From positions 1-64,000 of the forward strand of contig NZ_JABMCZ010000003.1 in the NCBI RefSeq assembly GCF_013186535.1: a DNA stretch of 64,000 nt, in the 5' to 3' direction. The position numbers were made by a program, and so were the translations under genes. The notes beneath the pieces were generated by a model, which worked only from the letters and a program-made list of their open reading frames with translations, made no database searches and was not told where the DNA came from. Positions 27,111 through 34,992 of this stretch are shown in pieces. The stretch's first letter is position 1, and the number at the start of each line of letters is the position of its first letter. Source of the DNA: Nocardia terpenica (GTDB lineage: Bacteria > Actinomycetota > Actinomycetes > Mycobacteriales > Mycobacteriaceae).

Positions 27111-27806
27111 CTACTCGCTTTCCCTATCACCATGTGGCCGTCGGGCGAAGGCGTACAGGTGAATCTCGGGGTCAGCCTGAGCTACGGCAGGCGTGTAGGC
27201 GACAACCCTCATGTCGACGATGCCGAAGCCAGCCTGTTCCACGACTCCACAGAGCGCGTCGCGTTGGTAGCCGCTGACCCGGACATCGGTGTCGAGGAAT
27301 TTGACCGGTACGTCATCGAGGTCCGCCTCGACCATGCTGATCAACAGGTATCCACCTGGTTTGATGGCCTCATACAACACCGAAAGTGCTTGAGCTATAC
27401 CGGATCTGGGCAGCATCAGCAGTGAGAAGAACGCGACCGCACCGTCGAAGCCAGTTTCAGTGAGATTCAAGACGTCACAGTTGTAGATGACGGCCTCGGG
27501 AACCGCAGCGGCGGCGGCAGAGACCATCGCGGCTGAGATGTCGATGCCCACCACCTGAAGTCCGGCGTTGACGAGTTGACGGGCGGTAGGAACGCCAGTG
27601 CCACAACCGACGTCCAACACTCGCGCACCAGGGCCAAGGTGCTCAGCAAGCCACGTCCCAGCGCGAATCTGCTCCGGCCTGTCCCCGTAGGCCATCGCGT
27701 AGCGCTTCACCAACTGATCGAAGACCAGCGACTGCGACGCCCGCTGCTGCGCCAAATACGGCGCTTGCCCCGCATCCAGAGATGGATCTAACTGGCGTTC
27801 AGCCAT
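27111..27806 (-). CDS. SAM-dependent methyltransferase, class I
   Basis: This 231-residue methyltransferase has the SAM-binding motif RVLDVGCGTGVPT (motif I), VVGIDISAAMV (acidic end of beta-2), GAVAFFSLLMLP (motif IV region) and IKPGGYLLISMVE (motif VI region). The substrate is not evident. I chose ATG 27806 (MAERQLDP), since the upstream extension lacks support. It lies 38 bases from the cytokinin-dehydrogenase-like gene on the same strand. In Rhodococcus fascians, methyltransferase genes neighbour the cytokinin operon that includes fasE, so the pairing is notable, but no other fas genes are present. Confidence 0.75.
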   Translation of the reverse strand: MAERQLDPSLDAGQAPYLAQQRASQSLVFDQLVKRYAMAYGDRPEQIRAGTWLAEHLGPGARVLDVGCGTGVPTARQLVNAGLQVVGIDISAAMVSAAAAAVPEAVIYNCDVLNLTETGFDGAVAFFSLLMLPRSGIAQALSVLYEAIKPGGYLLISMVEADLDDVPVKFLDTDVRVSGYQRDALCGVVEQAGFGIVDMRVVAYTPAVAQADPEIHLYAFARRPHGDRESE

Positions 27807-28069
27807 GTGCACCCCGCACCCCTCGTTTCGACCCGACCCGAGAGTACCGCTCAGTTCGCGCAACTCGGCGGACTATGGTCGAATGACCTCCTCGACAACC
27901 AGGCCAATAGCCATCGAGGGCCGATGGTCACAGTTCCGTAACCACATACCGCCGCACCAGCGCGCACGACCCCGCCGCGCATTCGATCCGGGCACACCTG
28001 CCCTGTCACCCCTCGTTGCTACGATCCGTCGACCAACCCAGTATCGACGGATTCGAAGGGTGAGCGGTT

Positions 28070-28582
28070 ATGGCCGATCTTGCGTCGGTATACGACGAGG
28101 CAGCGCAGGACACACCCGAGTGGGCCGAGTGGGACGACCCGCGCCGATCCTTCATGCAGATCGACACCCTGTTCGACGAGACGCTGCCCGCGCTGCCGGT
28201 CGCCGACGACGCCGCACTGGGAGAGACCGTGCCGCCTCGGCCGCAGGCTCCGCGCTACAGTCCCGCCATGCTCGAGTGGGTCGAATACGCCGCCTTCGCG
28301 ATGTTTCCCACCCGAAAAGCATTGGCCGACAACACCGATGCCGCAGACCAGTTCGTCTGCTACCTGATCGAATACCTGGTCCGCAACGCCGGGGGCCTGC
28401 GATTCAACGTGCCCGGCAACGGCAGCCCTGTCTATGACGGGTTCGGGCCGTCGGTCTGCTACAACTACGCCTCCGACGTCGACAACCCCGTCGACATGCT
28501 GCTCACCATCGGCGAACACGGCGAAGGGTTCGCCGACGACATCATCACCCGCGCAGAGGATTACGCCGACTCCGCCACGTAG
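28070..28582 (+). CDS. Hypothetical acidic protein
   Basis: This 170-residue acidic protein is not recognised. The first 60 residues look disordered (DTPEWAEWDDPRRSF, PVADDAALGE). The rest is predicted mixed alpha/beta, with LADNTDAADQFVCYLIEYLV, FGPSVCYNYASDVDNP and GFADDIITRAEDY. It has an ordinary ATG start with a weak ribosome site. It is 56 bases before the possible nuclease gene and could be its partner. That is speculation. Confidence 0.55.
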   Translation: MADLASVYDEAAQDTPEWAEWDDPRRSFMQIDTLFDETLPALPVADDAALGETVPPRPQAPRYSPAMLEWVEYAAFAMFPTRKALADNTDAADQFVCYLIEYLVRNAGGLRFNVPGNGSPVYDGFGPSVCYNYASDVDNPVDMLLTIGEHGEGFADDIITRAEDYADSAT

Positions 28583-28638
28583 GCGGCTACGAACCGGATA
28601 GCTCTACCTTGGTGTGATCTGTTGGGGGACAACAGAAT

Positions 28639-29472
28639 ATGAACGAAGACGACGAGGAACGGCGGCGGAGGGAACGATCCGAGAAGTCCCGGGAACGGGG
28701 CCGCCAGTTCCATCGGGGGATGGCACAGCTGCGCGGGGAAACCCCGGCACGCGGATGGCAGCACGAACAAGCCATCGTGCTCGGTAAAGGTAAGGGCAAC
28801 ACCAGGATTCACGATACAGCCCGCACCAACGAGCAGGGTGGGCGGGAGTTCACCGAATACAAGTACGGCATGCAAGTCCGCGCGGACGCGAAGACGCTCA
28901 ATCAACTCATCCTGGACCGTGAGGTGTTGACCCGGGATCAGAACGCGACCGGTACCTGGGTGATGCGCGCCGGTGCGGCGGACGCGACGCTCCGTCAACA
29001 ACTCGACGCCCTGCACCGAGACTTCCCCGGCCGTTTTCAGGTAGTGGAGATCTCCCGGGAGGAAGCGGAGAAGGCCCGTAAGCTCGGCCGCTCACTGGAG
29101 CAACAAGCACAGGGCGTGCAACGGGAACTACACGACGTACCCCAGCTGATCCGCTCCCAGCAGCAGCGAGCCAGGGAGAACAAGACCCGGGTACAAGAAG
29201 CCGTTGCCCGCGCGGTAGCCCGCCAGGAAGCGGAAAAGACGGCGGAAAGAGCTCGCCAGCAAGCGTTGGCCCGCCTACAGCAAGACCGCGCGCAACTACT
29301 GGCCAGATTTCCACCGGAGGTGGCGCATCTCCTGGAGCTAGCCATGCCACCTCCAGCGCAGGAGCTCGAGGCACGGACGGCCGGTGAGCTGCCGGACGCG
29401 GAAACCGCGCGCACCCGCGCGGGACGAGAATCCCGCGTGCAGGAACGCGGACGCGAACCGCGACAACGGTGA
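28639..29472 (+). CDS. Charged coiled-coil protein with possible PD-(D/E)XK nuclease core
   Basis: This 277-residue protein has a highly charged N-terminus (NEDDEERRRRERSEKSRERG). Residues of about 45-150 form a compact domain: GWQHEQAIVLG, then RIHDTARTNEQGGREFTEYK, then LNQLILDREVL and RFQVVEISREEA. The Asp followed by Glu-x-Lys (EYK) in this beta-rich setting is the layout of PD-(D/E)XK nucleases, including restriction-endonuclease-like toxin domains. Residues 150-230 are a long coiled coil rich in Gln, Arg and Ala. No signal peptide or WXG motif is seen. The nuclease assignment is pattern-based only. Confidence 0.5.
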   Translation: MNEDDEERRRRERSEKSRERGRQFHRGMAQLRGETPARGWQHEQAIVLGKGKGNTRIHDTARTNEQGGREFTEYKYGMQVRADAKTLNQLILDREVLTRDQNATGTWVMRAGAADATLRQQLDALHRDFPGRFQVVEISREEAEKARKLGRSLEQQAQGVQRELHDVPQLIRSQQQRARENKTRVQEAVARAVARQEAEKTAERARQQALARLQQDRAQLLARFPPEVAHLLELAMPPPAQELEARTAGELPDAETARTRAGRESRVQERGREPRQR

Positions 29473-29837
29473 CACGATCAGGTGTTGACCCCAGCCGTGA
29501 TCACGCCGAGTTCAACGCGGGTTGTCGGCCTGCTCGAGCAGGCCGGTGTCCCAGCGGTTGCTGGCTGACCGTGGCCGGTTGTCATCAATCCCGCCATTTA
29601 ATGGCTGATGTCACCCAACGCCGCCAACGAACGCCAACGCCAGTGTTCGATATCACATGCCGAATCGGATGGCGGGTGGACGTATTCGCAGTTCAGGAGC
29701 CATCGACCCCAACAACACTCGATACTGCTAGGTCTTGACAACGGTGCCAATCGCAAGCTAGTTCGACGTGCGTACATGGAGTTACCCATGTTCTTACGAA
29801 ATCAGTCGGTGGGTTGGCATGCAACATGCAACGAGGG
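29473..29837. other. Intergenic at accessory/core junction
   Basis: No gene is supported. Composition drops in GC between about 29580 and 29830. Left of it are accessory genes, right of it the fba locus. One end of the element could lie here, but I found no tRNA, integrase gene or clear attachment repeat. Confidence 0.4.
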
Positions 29838-29864
29838 TGTGGCCGACGGTTTGGGTCGGCCACA
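29838..29864 (-). terminator. fba terminator hairpin
   Basis: TGTGGCCGAC (29838-29847) pairs perfectly with GTCGGCCACA (29855-29864) around a seven-base loop, 27 bases after the fba stop. Confidence 0.7.
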
Positions 29865-29890
29865 GCCTGTTTCGTGCTGTTTGTGGCGTG

Positions 29891-30928
29891 TTACTTCGCG
29901 CTGACCGACTTGCCTGCGGAGTTGAGGTCGTTGCAGGCTTCGACTACGCGGGCGGACATGGAGGCTTCGGCCTTCTTCAGGTAGCTGCGGGGGTCGTAGA
30001 CCTTCTTGTTGCCGACCTCGCCGTCGATCTTCAGGACGCCGTCGTAGTTGGCGAACATGTGGCCCGCGATGGGGCGGGTGAAGGCGTACTGGGTGTCGGT
30101 GTCGACGTTCATCTTCACCACGCCGTACTTCAGCGAGTCCTCGATCTCGGACTTCAGCGAGCCCGAACCGCCGTGGAAGACGAAGTCGAACGGCTTGGCG
30201 CCCTGGGGCAGGCCCAGCTTGGCGGCGGCCGCGCGCTGGCCCTCGGCCAGCACCTCCGGGCGCAGCTTCACATTGCCCGGCTTGTACACGCCGTGCACAT
30301 TGCCGAAGGTCGCGGCCAGCAGATACCGGCCGTTCTCGCCGGCGCCCAGGGCGTCGACGGTCTTCTCGAAATCCTCGGTGGAGGTGTAGAGCTTCTCGTT
30401 GATGGCGTTCTCGACGCCGTCCTCCTCGCCGCCCACGACGCCGATCTCGACCTCGAGAATGATGTTCGCCGCGGCGGTCTGCTTCAGCAGTTCCTTCGCG
30501 ATCTCCAGGTTCTCGTCGATCGGCACCGCGGAACCGTCCCACATGTGCGACTGGAACAGCGGGTTCCGGCCGCCCTGGACCCGCTCGGCCGAGATGGCCA
30601 GCAGCGGGCGCACGAACGTGTCCAGCTTGTCCTTGGGGCAGTGGTCGGTGTGCAGCGCGATGGTCACGTCGTAGCGGGCGGCGACCACGTGCGCGAATTC
30701 CGCGAGCGCGGTGGCGCCGACGACCATGTCCTTCACACCCTGGCCGGAACCGAATTCCGCACCGCCGGTGGAGAATTGAATGATGCCGTCGCTCCCGGCC
30801 TCGGCGAATCCGCGAATCGCCGCATTGATCGTCTCCGACGACGTGCAGTTGATCGCGGGGAAGGCGAAGGAGTTCTCTTTGGCCCGACCGAGCATCTCGG
30901 CGTAGACCTCCGGAGTCGCGATGGGCAC
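29891..30928 (-). CDS. fba: Class II fructose-bisphosphate aldolase
   Basis: This is a zinc-dependent aldolase of glycolysis and gluconeogenesis, splitting fructose-1,6-bisphosphate into dihydroxyacetone phosphate and glyceraldehyde-3-phosphate in the cytosol. At 345 residues it has normal length. Visible motifs are FAFPAINCTSSETINAA near the N-terminus, ALHTDHCPKDKL (catalytic Asp and zinc His), ILEVEIGVVGGEEDG, and FDFVFHGGSGSLKSEIED with the phosphate-binding loop. GTG 30928 (VPIATPEVYAEML) is chosen because GGAGG stands ten bases upstream. It is transcribed away from the adjacent DedA genes, as in M. tuberculosis Rv0363c/Rv0364. Confidence 0.97.
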   Translation of the reverse strand: MPIATPEVYAEMLGRAKENSFAFPAINCTSSETINAAIRGFAEAGSDGIIQFSTGGAEFGSGQGVKDMVVGATALAEFAHVVAARYDVTIALHTDHCPKDKLDTFVRPLLAISAERVQGGRNPLFQSHMWDGSAVPIDENLEIAKELLKQTAAANIILEVEIGVVGGEEDGVENAINEKLYTSTEDFEKTVDALGAGENGRYLLAATFGNVHGVYKPGNVKLRPEVLAEGQRAAAAKLGLPQGAKPFDFVFHGGSGSLKSEIEDSLKYGVVKMNVDTDTQYAFTRPIAGHMFANYDGVLKIDGEVGNKKVYDPRSYLKKAEASMSARVVEACNDLNSAGKSVSAK

Positions 30929-31067
30929 GGCGGTGACCTCCGTATGTATGCGGCAAAAATCGACTGGTACCCAATACCCTAAATACCCCCGTCGGCCCCG
31001 GTCTCGCCGGGACCGCCCCCTGTGAGGTTGGCGAGACGTTCGGTGCGATAGAGACCGGCCCGGTACT

Positions 31068-31787
31068 GTGGTGCCCGTGACCCTGCTGGCCATGTCCGAT
31101 GTCGTAGCGAGTAACCCGATCAAGGAGTTGCTCGACCCGATGCACCTGCTCACGGAAACGTGGCTGAAGAATGCGGTGCTGCCCGCCATTCTGGTCATCG
31201 TCTTCATCGAGACGGGCCTGCTGTTCCCGATTCTGCCCGGCGATTCGCTGTTGTTCACCGGCGGCCTGCTGTCCGCGCACCCGCATCCGCCGGTCTCGAT
31301 CTGGGTGCTGGTCCCGGCCGTCGCGATCACCGCGGTCGCGGGCGACCAGTGCGCGTACTGGATCGGCCGGGCCATCGGTCCGGCGCTGTTCCACAAGCAG
31401 GACGGGCGTTTCTTCAAGCAGCGCTATGTCACCGAGACGCACGAGTTCTTCGAGAAATACGGCCCGAAGACCATCATCCTGGGTCGTTTCGTGCCGATCG
31501 TGCGCACCTTCATGCCGGTGCTCGCGGGCGTGTCGAAGATGACCTACAGCACGTTCCTGACCTTCGACATCATCGGCGGCATCCTGTGGGGCGGCGGCGT
31601 CACCGTGCTCGGTTACTTCCTGGGCAATGTCGGCTTCATCCGCGACCACGTCGAGGCGATCTTCCTGCTCATCGTGCTCGTCTCGATCCTGCCGGGCATC
31701 GTCTCGGTGGCCAGAAAACTGCTGAATCGCGACGCCGCCCCGGCGCGCGACGAGATCCCCGTCTCGACGAACGATCCCACGCGCTGA
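31068..31787 (+). CDS. DedA-family membrane protein (first)
   Basis: This 239-residue integral membrane protein of the DedA/SNARE-associated family is probably involved in lipid flipping or membrane homeostasis. It has several hydrophobic helices and the DedA signature elements LLFPILPGDSLLF, GDQCAYWIGRAIG and FGRFVPIVRTFMP-like ILGRFVPIVRTFMPVLAG. It is syntenic with Rv0364 next to fba. The start is uncertain: GTG 31068 follows a TACTGT -10-like element closely and may be leaderless, while ATG 31092 would give MSDVVASNP. A second DedA gene follows ten bases downstream. Confidence 0.9.
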   Translation: MVPVTLLAMSDVVASNPIKELLDPMHLLTETWLKNAVLPAILVIVFIETGLLFPILPGDSLLFTGGLLSAHPHPPVSIWVLVPAVAITAVAGDQCAYWIGRAIGPALFHKQDGRFFKQRYVTETHEFFEKYGPKTIILGRFVPIVRTFMPVLAGVSKMTYSTFLTFDIIGGILWGGGVTVLGYFLGNVGFIRDHVEAIFLLIVLVSILPGIVSVARKLLNRDAAPARDEIPVSTNDPTR

Positions 31788-31797
31788 CATCTTGTCC

Positions 31798-32496
31798 ATG
31801 TCGCCGCATACCCTCGCGCTGAGCGGATTCGATTCGCTGCAATCGGCAGGGCCGGTACTGGTCTGGACCGTCGTGCTGATCTTCGTCTTTCTCGAATGCG
31901 CCCTCATCATCGGGCTGTTCCTGCCCGGTGACTCCATGCTGCTGACCGCGGGCGTCGTGCTGGCCTCGCACGAGACCGGGCACGCCCAGGTGTGGGGGCT
32001 GGCGGTGGCGACCATGATCGCCGCGATCGCGGGCAACCAGGTCGGCTACGTGATCGGCCACCGCACCGGACACCACCTGGTCGCGCGCAAGAACGGCCGC
32101 TACATCAACGCCCGCAACCTGGCCCGGGTGACCGAACTGCTGCGCCGCCACGGCTTTCTCGCGGTGCTGGTGGCGCGCTGGATTCCGTGGGTGCGCACGC
32201 TGTGCCCGCTGGTCGCGGGCGCGGCCGGGATGAACCACCGCCGCTACACGCTGGCCAGTTCGCTCGGCGCGGTGTTCTGGGCCCCGGTGCTGCTGCTGAT
32301 CGGCTACTACACCGGCGGCTTCCTGGAGCACGTGTCGTGGCTGATGCCGACGGTGGTGGGCACGCTGGTGGCGGGCCTGATCATCGGCACCGGGCTGGGC
32401 ATTCGGCAGTACCGCATCGAAATGGCGCGCCCCGCAGAGGAATTCGAGCTGGAGGATCGGCCGCCCTGCGTCGGGGCCGAACCCGAATCCCGCTGA
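31798..32496 (+). CDS. DedA-family membrane protein (second)
   Basis: This 232-residue DedA-family protein starts at ATG 31798. The signature parts are ECALIIGLFLPGDSMLL, GNQVGYVIGHRTG and VARWIPWVRTLCPLVAGAAGM, where the conserved Arg residues lie. Four or more membrane helices are evident, with a short acidic cytosolic tail. It is ten bases after the first DedA gene, so they form a pair from tandem duplication. The two differ clearly in sequence. Role, as for the family, is membrane lipid or proton-gradient homeostasis. Confidence 0.9.
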   Translation: MSPHTLALSGFDSLQSAGPVLVWTVVLIFVFLECALIIGLFLPGDSMLLTAGVVLASHETGHAQVWGLAVATMIAAIAGNQVGYVIGHRTGHHLVARKNGRYINARNLARVTELLRRHGFLAVLVARWIPWVRTLCPLVAGAAGMNHRRYTLASSLGAVFWAPVLLLIGYYTGGFLEHVSWLMPTVVGTLVAGLIIGTGLGIRQYRIEMARPAEEFELEDRPPCVGAEPESR

Positions 32497-32502
32497 GCCC
32501 CA

Positions 32503-33663
32503 TCACATTCCGGCGGCCGTCACCAGATAGGCCGCCTCCATCAGCATCCAGCCCGAGATCTGCACCGACAGGTCGCGCTCCGGTGTGCGCGAGGAGGTCA
32601 CCGAGCCGCCGGAGGTGAAGCGCCCCGCACCCGCCGTGCCCGCGGGCAGCCGGGCGGGGGCCGCCCAGTCGTGGCCGAACAGCGGGTCGCCCTCCACCTC
32701 CAGGCGGTGCTCCCAGGCGGCGCGGGCCGAGCCCTTCACGAGGGCGGCGGCGGTGTGCCGGGCGTGCGCCTGGGCGGGCTCGTCGCCCGGCAGCATCAGC
32801 GCGAGCTGGGCCAGGTAACGGGCCAGGATGCCGTTGAACAGGCCGCCGTCGCCGCCCCCGCCGCCGCTGACGATGCCGCTCTCGGTCATCCGCTCCTCGA
32901 CCGCGTGCAGCAGCCGCTGCGCGCGCTCGATGTGCCGGAATTCGCCGGTGTGCACGGCCAATTCGGTCTCCAGGCCGAGCACCACGCCCTGGCAGTAGCT
33001 GAACGTGGGCCGCTCGATCTCGCCGGAGGGCAGGTGGATGCCGTCCAGGATCAGCCCGGTGTCCGGGTCGCGCAGCGTCTTGTCCAGCCAGTCGGAGATA
33101 TCGGTCGCGCGGTCGATCCGGCCGAGGCGGGCCAGCGCGATACCCGCGGGACCGTTGGCGGGTGCGTTGTAGAAGTCGGAGCCCTTGCGCCACGGCAGCG
33201 CGCCGAACCGCGGATCCCAGCCCGCCGCGAGCACCTTCTTCAGCGTGACGAGCGCGCCGCGGACCTCGGTGATGCCCTGGGTGCGCTCGGCGCGTTCCAG
33301 GGCGATGGCCAGCCAGGCCATGTCGTCGTAGTAGTCGTTGGTCCAGCCGGTGATGTTGCGGACCCGATGCCCGCGCGCCAGCGCCGCGATGCGGCGGGTG
33401 CGCGCCGGGGTGGGCTCGCGGTTGGCGGCGTCGATCTCGCAGTCGATCACGTGCGCCTGCCACCAGTAGTGCCAGGAGGCGAAGAGGCGGTCCCGGCGGG
33501 TGGCGGGCCAGCCCACCACCGCCAGCGCGGACCCCGGCACCGACCATAGCCTGCGTAGATGCCGAGACAGGATCGCGGACTCGGATCGGTCGGCCCGCTG
33601 CGCCCAGACGGTGGCGGCGGGCTCGGCGGCGCGGTCGACCGGTGGCCGGGGTCGCGAAGTCAT
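32503..33663 (-). CDS. Glycoside hydrolase family 76-like protein
   Basis: This 386-residue protein resembles GH76 endo-alpha-1,6-mannanases, matching Rv0365c in the same neighbourhood of M. tuberculosis. The family's paired catalytic aspartates appear in TNDYYDDMAWLAIAL. Further typical segments are FYNAPANGPAGIALARLG, TFSYCQGVVLGLETEL and GGDGGLFNGILARYLA. No signal peptide is visible, so it may act in the cytosol or on a non-secreted substrate. It is convergent with the DedA pair, six bases apart. Confidence 0.85.
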   Translation of the reverse strand: MTSRPRPPVDRAAEPAATVWAQRADRSESAILSRHLRRLWSVPGSALAVVGWPATRRDRLFASWHYWWQAHVIDCEIDAANREPTPARTRRIAALARGHRVRNITGWTNDYYDDMAWLAIALERAERTQGITEVRGALVTLKKVLAAGWDPRFGALPWRKGSDFYNAPANGPAGIALARLGRIDRATDISDWLDKTLRDPDTGLILDGIHLPSGEIERPTFSYCQGVVLGLETELAVHTGEFRHIERAQRLLHAVEERMTESGIVSGGGGGDGGLFNGILARYLAQLALMLPGDEPAQAHARHTAAALVKGSARAAWEHRLEVEGDPLFGHDWAAPARLPAGTAGAGRFTSGGSVTSSRTPERDLSVQISGWMLMEAAYLVTAAGM

Positions 33664-33784
33664 GGCTCAATGGTGCCAGCCCGGCGGCGTGCTTCGCGCC
33701 CGTTTTGTTACCCGGTTGCCGCCGGACCGCAATGGGCCGGGGGTTGTCACCGCGTCCGCGGTGGCGTCTCGCCCGGCGGGTCGG

Positions 33785-34825
33785 TCAGGCCAGGCGCACC
33801 TGGGCCATGGCGCGGCCGAACAGTTTCTTACCCGCCGAGGTACCGCCCAGCAACACCGTGGCGGTGCGGCGTTCGGGGTCCAGCGACTTGATCCGCCCGG
33901 TGAACTCGATCTGCGCCGGGGACAGCGGCTCGACGGGAACGAACCCGGAGAACCGCACGCTGTAGGTCTCGATCGCGGTCGGATCCTCGAGCCAGGAGGT
34001 GAGGTACTGCGCGCCCAGGCCCATGGTGAGCATGCCGTGCGCCACGACCGTCGGCAGCCCGGCCAGTTCGGCGGCGCGGTCGCTGAAGTGGATCGGATTC
34101 GAATCGCCCGACACGCCAGCGTAATTGACCAGGTCGCCGCGGGTGAGCTGCATGGTGAGCGCCGGTAACTCGTCGCCGACGGCGACATCGTCGAAGCTCG
34201 GCGCGGCGTGCACGGGGGCCTCGCGCCGGGAATCGGCGAGTTCCGGTGCGGCGGTGGCCGATTCGGCGGAGATGGGCACGAGCACCTCGGGGTCGGCCTT
34301 GCCGTCGCGGCGGTGCATGACCAGGCCCTCGACCAGGCGGACGATATCGGGATCGACCTCCGCGCCGAGCCGGGCCACGATCGTGGTGGTGCCGACCTGC
34401 ACGACGCTGCCCTGCTCGTCGGTGACAGTGGCCTTGACGACGATGAAGTCGTTGCCGCGCATCCGGCGGATCGAGACGATCTCGGCCTCGCTGCTGAGCC
34501 GGTCGCCCGCCACCATCGGGCGGTGGATCTCGAAGACCTGGTCGGTCTGCAGGATCTGCGACAGGTCGTAATCGGTCAGCACCGTGTCCAGCAGCGCCTG
34601 CGTGGTGGTCATGCCGACCACCGAGGCGAAGGTCGGCGGCGCGACGATGCCGTCGCAGCCCAGCTTGCCCGCGTCCGCCTCCCAGCGGTGGGCCGGATGG
34701 TCGTTCTGGACGGCGCGGGCGAATTCGCGAATCTTCTCCCGCCCGACCTCGTAGTGGTCGCGTACCCGGAAATGCCGACCGGCCGGGGCCGTGGGTGCCG
34801 GCGCATCGGGTGCCAGCTCCGGCAT
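33785..34825 (-). CDS. Fused HadA/HadB-type (3R)-hydroxyacyl-ACP dehydratase
   Basis: This 346-residue protein has two hotdog (MaoC-like) domains. The N-terminal HadA-like half (REKIREFARAVQNDHPAH, IVAPPTFASVVG) lacks the full catalytic hydratase motif. The C-terminal HadB-like half has YAGVSGDSNPIHFSD, with the catalytic Asp and His, then GLPTVVAHGMLTMG. Such dehydratases work in the FAS-II cycle that elongates mycolic acids or in related acyl metabolism. In mycobacteria HadA and HadB are separate proteins; here they form one chain. GAGGGAG precedes the ATG at 34825. Confidence 0.9.
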   Translation of the reverse strand: MPELAPDAPAPTAPAGRHFRVRDHYEVGREKIREFARAVQNDHPAHRWEADAGKLGCDGIVAPPTFASVVGMTTTQALLDTVLTDYDLSQILQTDQVFEIHRPMVAGDRLSSEAEIVSIRRMRGNDFIVVKATVTDEQGSVVQVGTTTIVARLGAEVDPDIVRLVEGLVMHRRDGKADPEVLVPISAESATAAPELADSRREAPVHAAPSFDDVAVGDELPALTMQLTRGDLVNYAGVSGDSNPIHFSDRAAELAGLPTVVAHGMLTMGLGAQYLTSWLEDPTAIETYSVRFSGFVPVEPLSPAQIEFTGRIKSLDPERRTATVLLGGTSAGKKLFGRAMAQVRLA

Positions 34826-34992
34826 ATCCCTTGCTCCCTCGTGTCTTACTGCGTAAATCCTGGCGCGAAATCCGGGCCATGCTACCGATGGACCAGGACC
34901 GGTGACCAGTTGTCTGTGACGTTCATCGCGGGCGGGCGCGGCAACGTCACAGTCTCGCGGCGCACATCACATCGCCTACCGGCGGCCGTCGC

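Noticed and set aside
30940..31000. Spaced TACCC motifs in the fba/DedA gap
   Set aside because: Three short copies without symmetry. Too short to call an operator.
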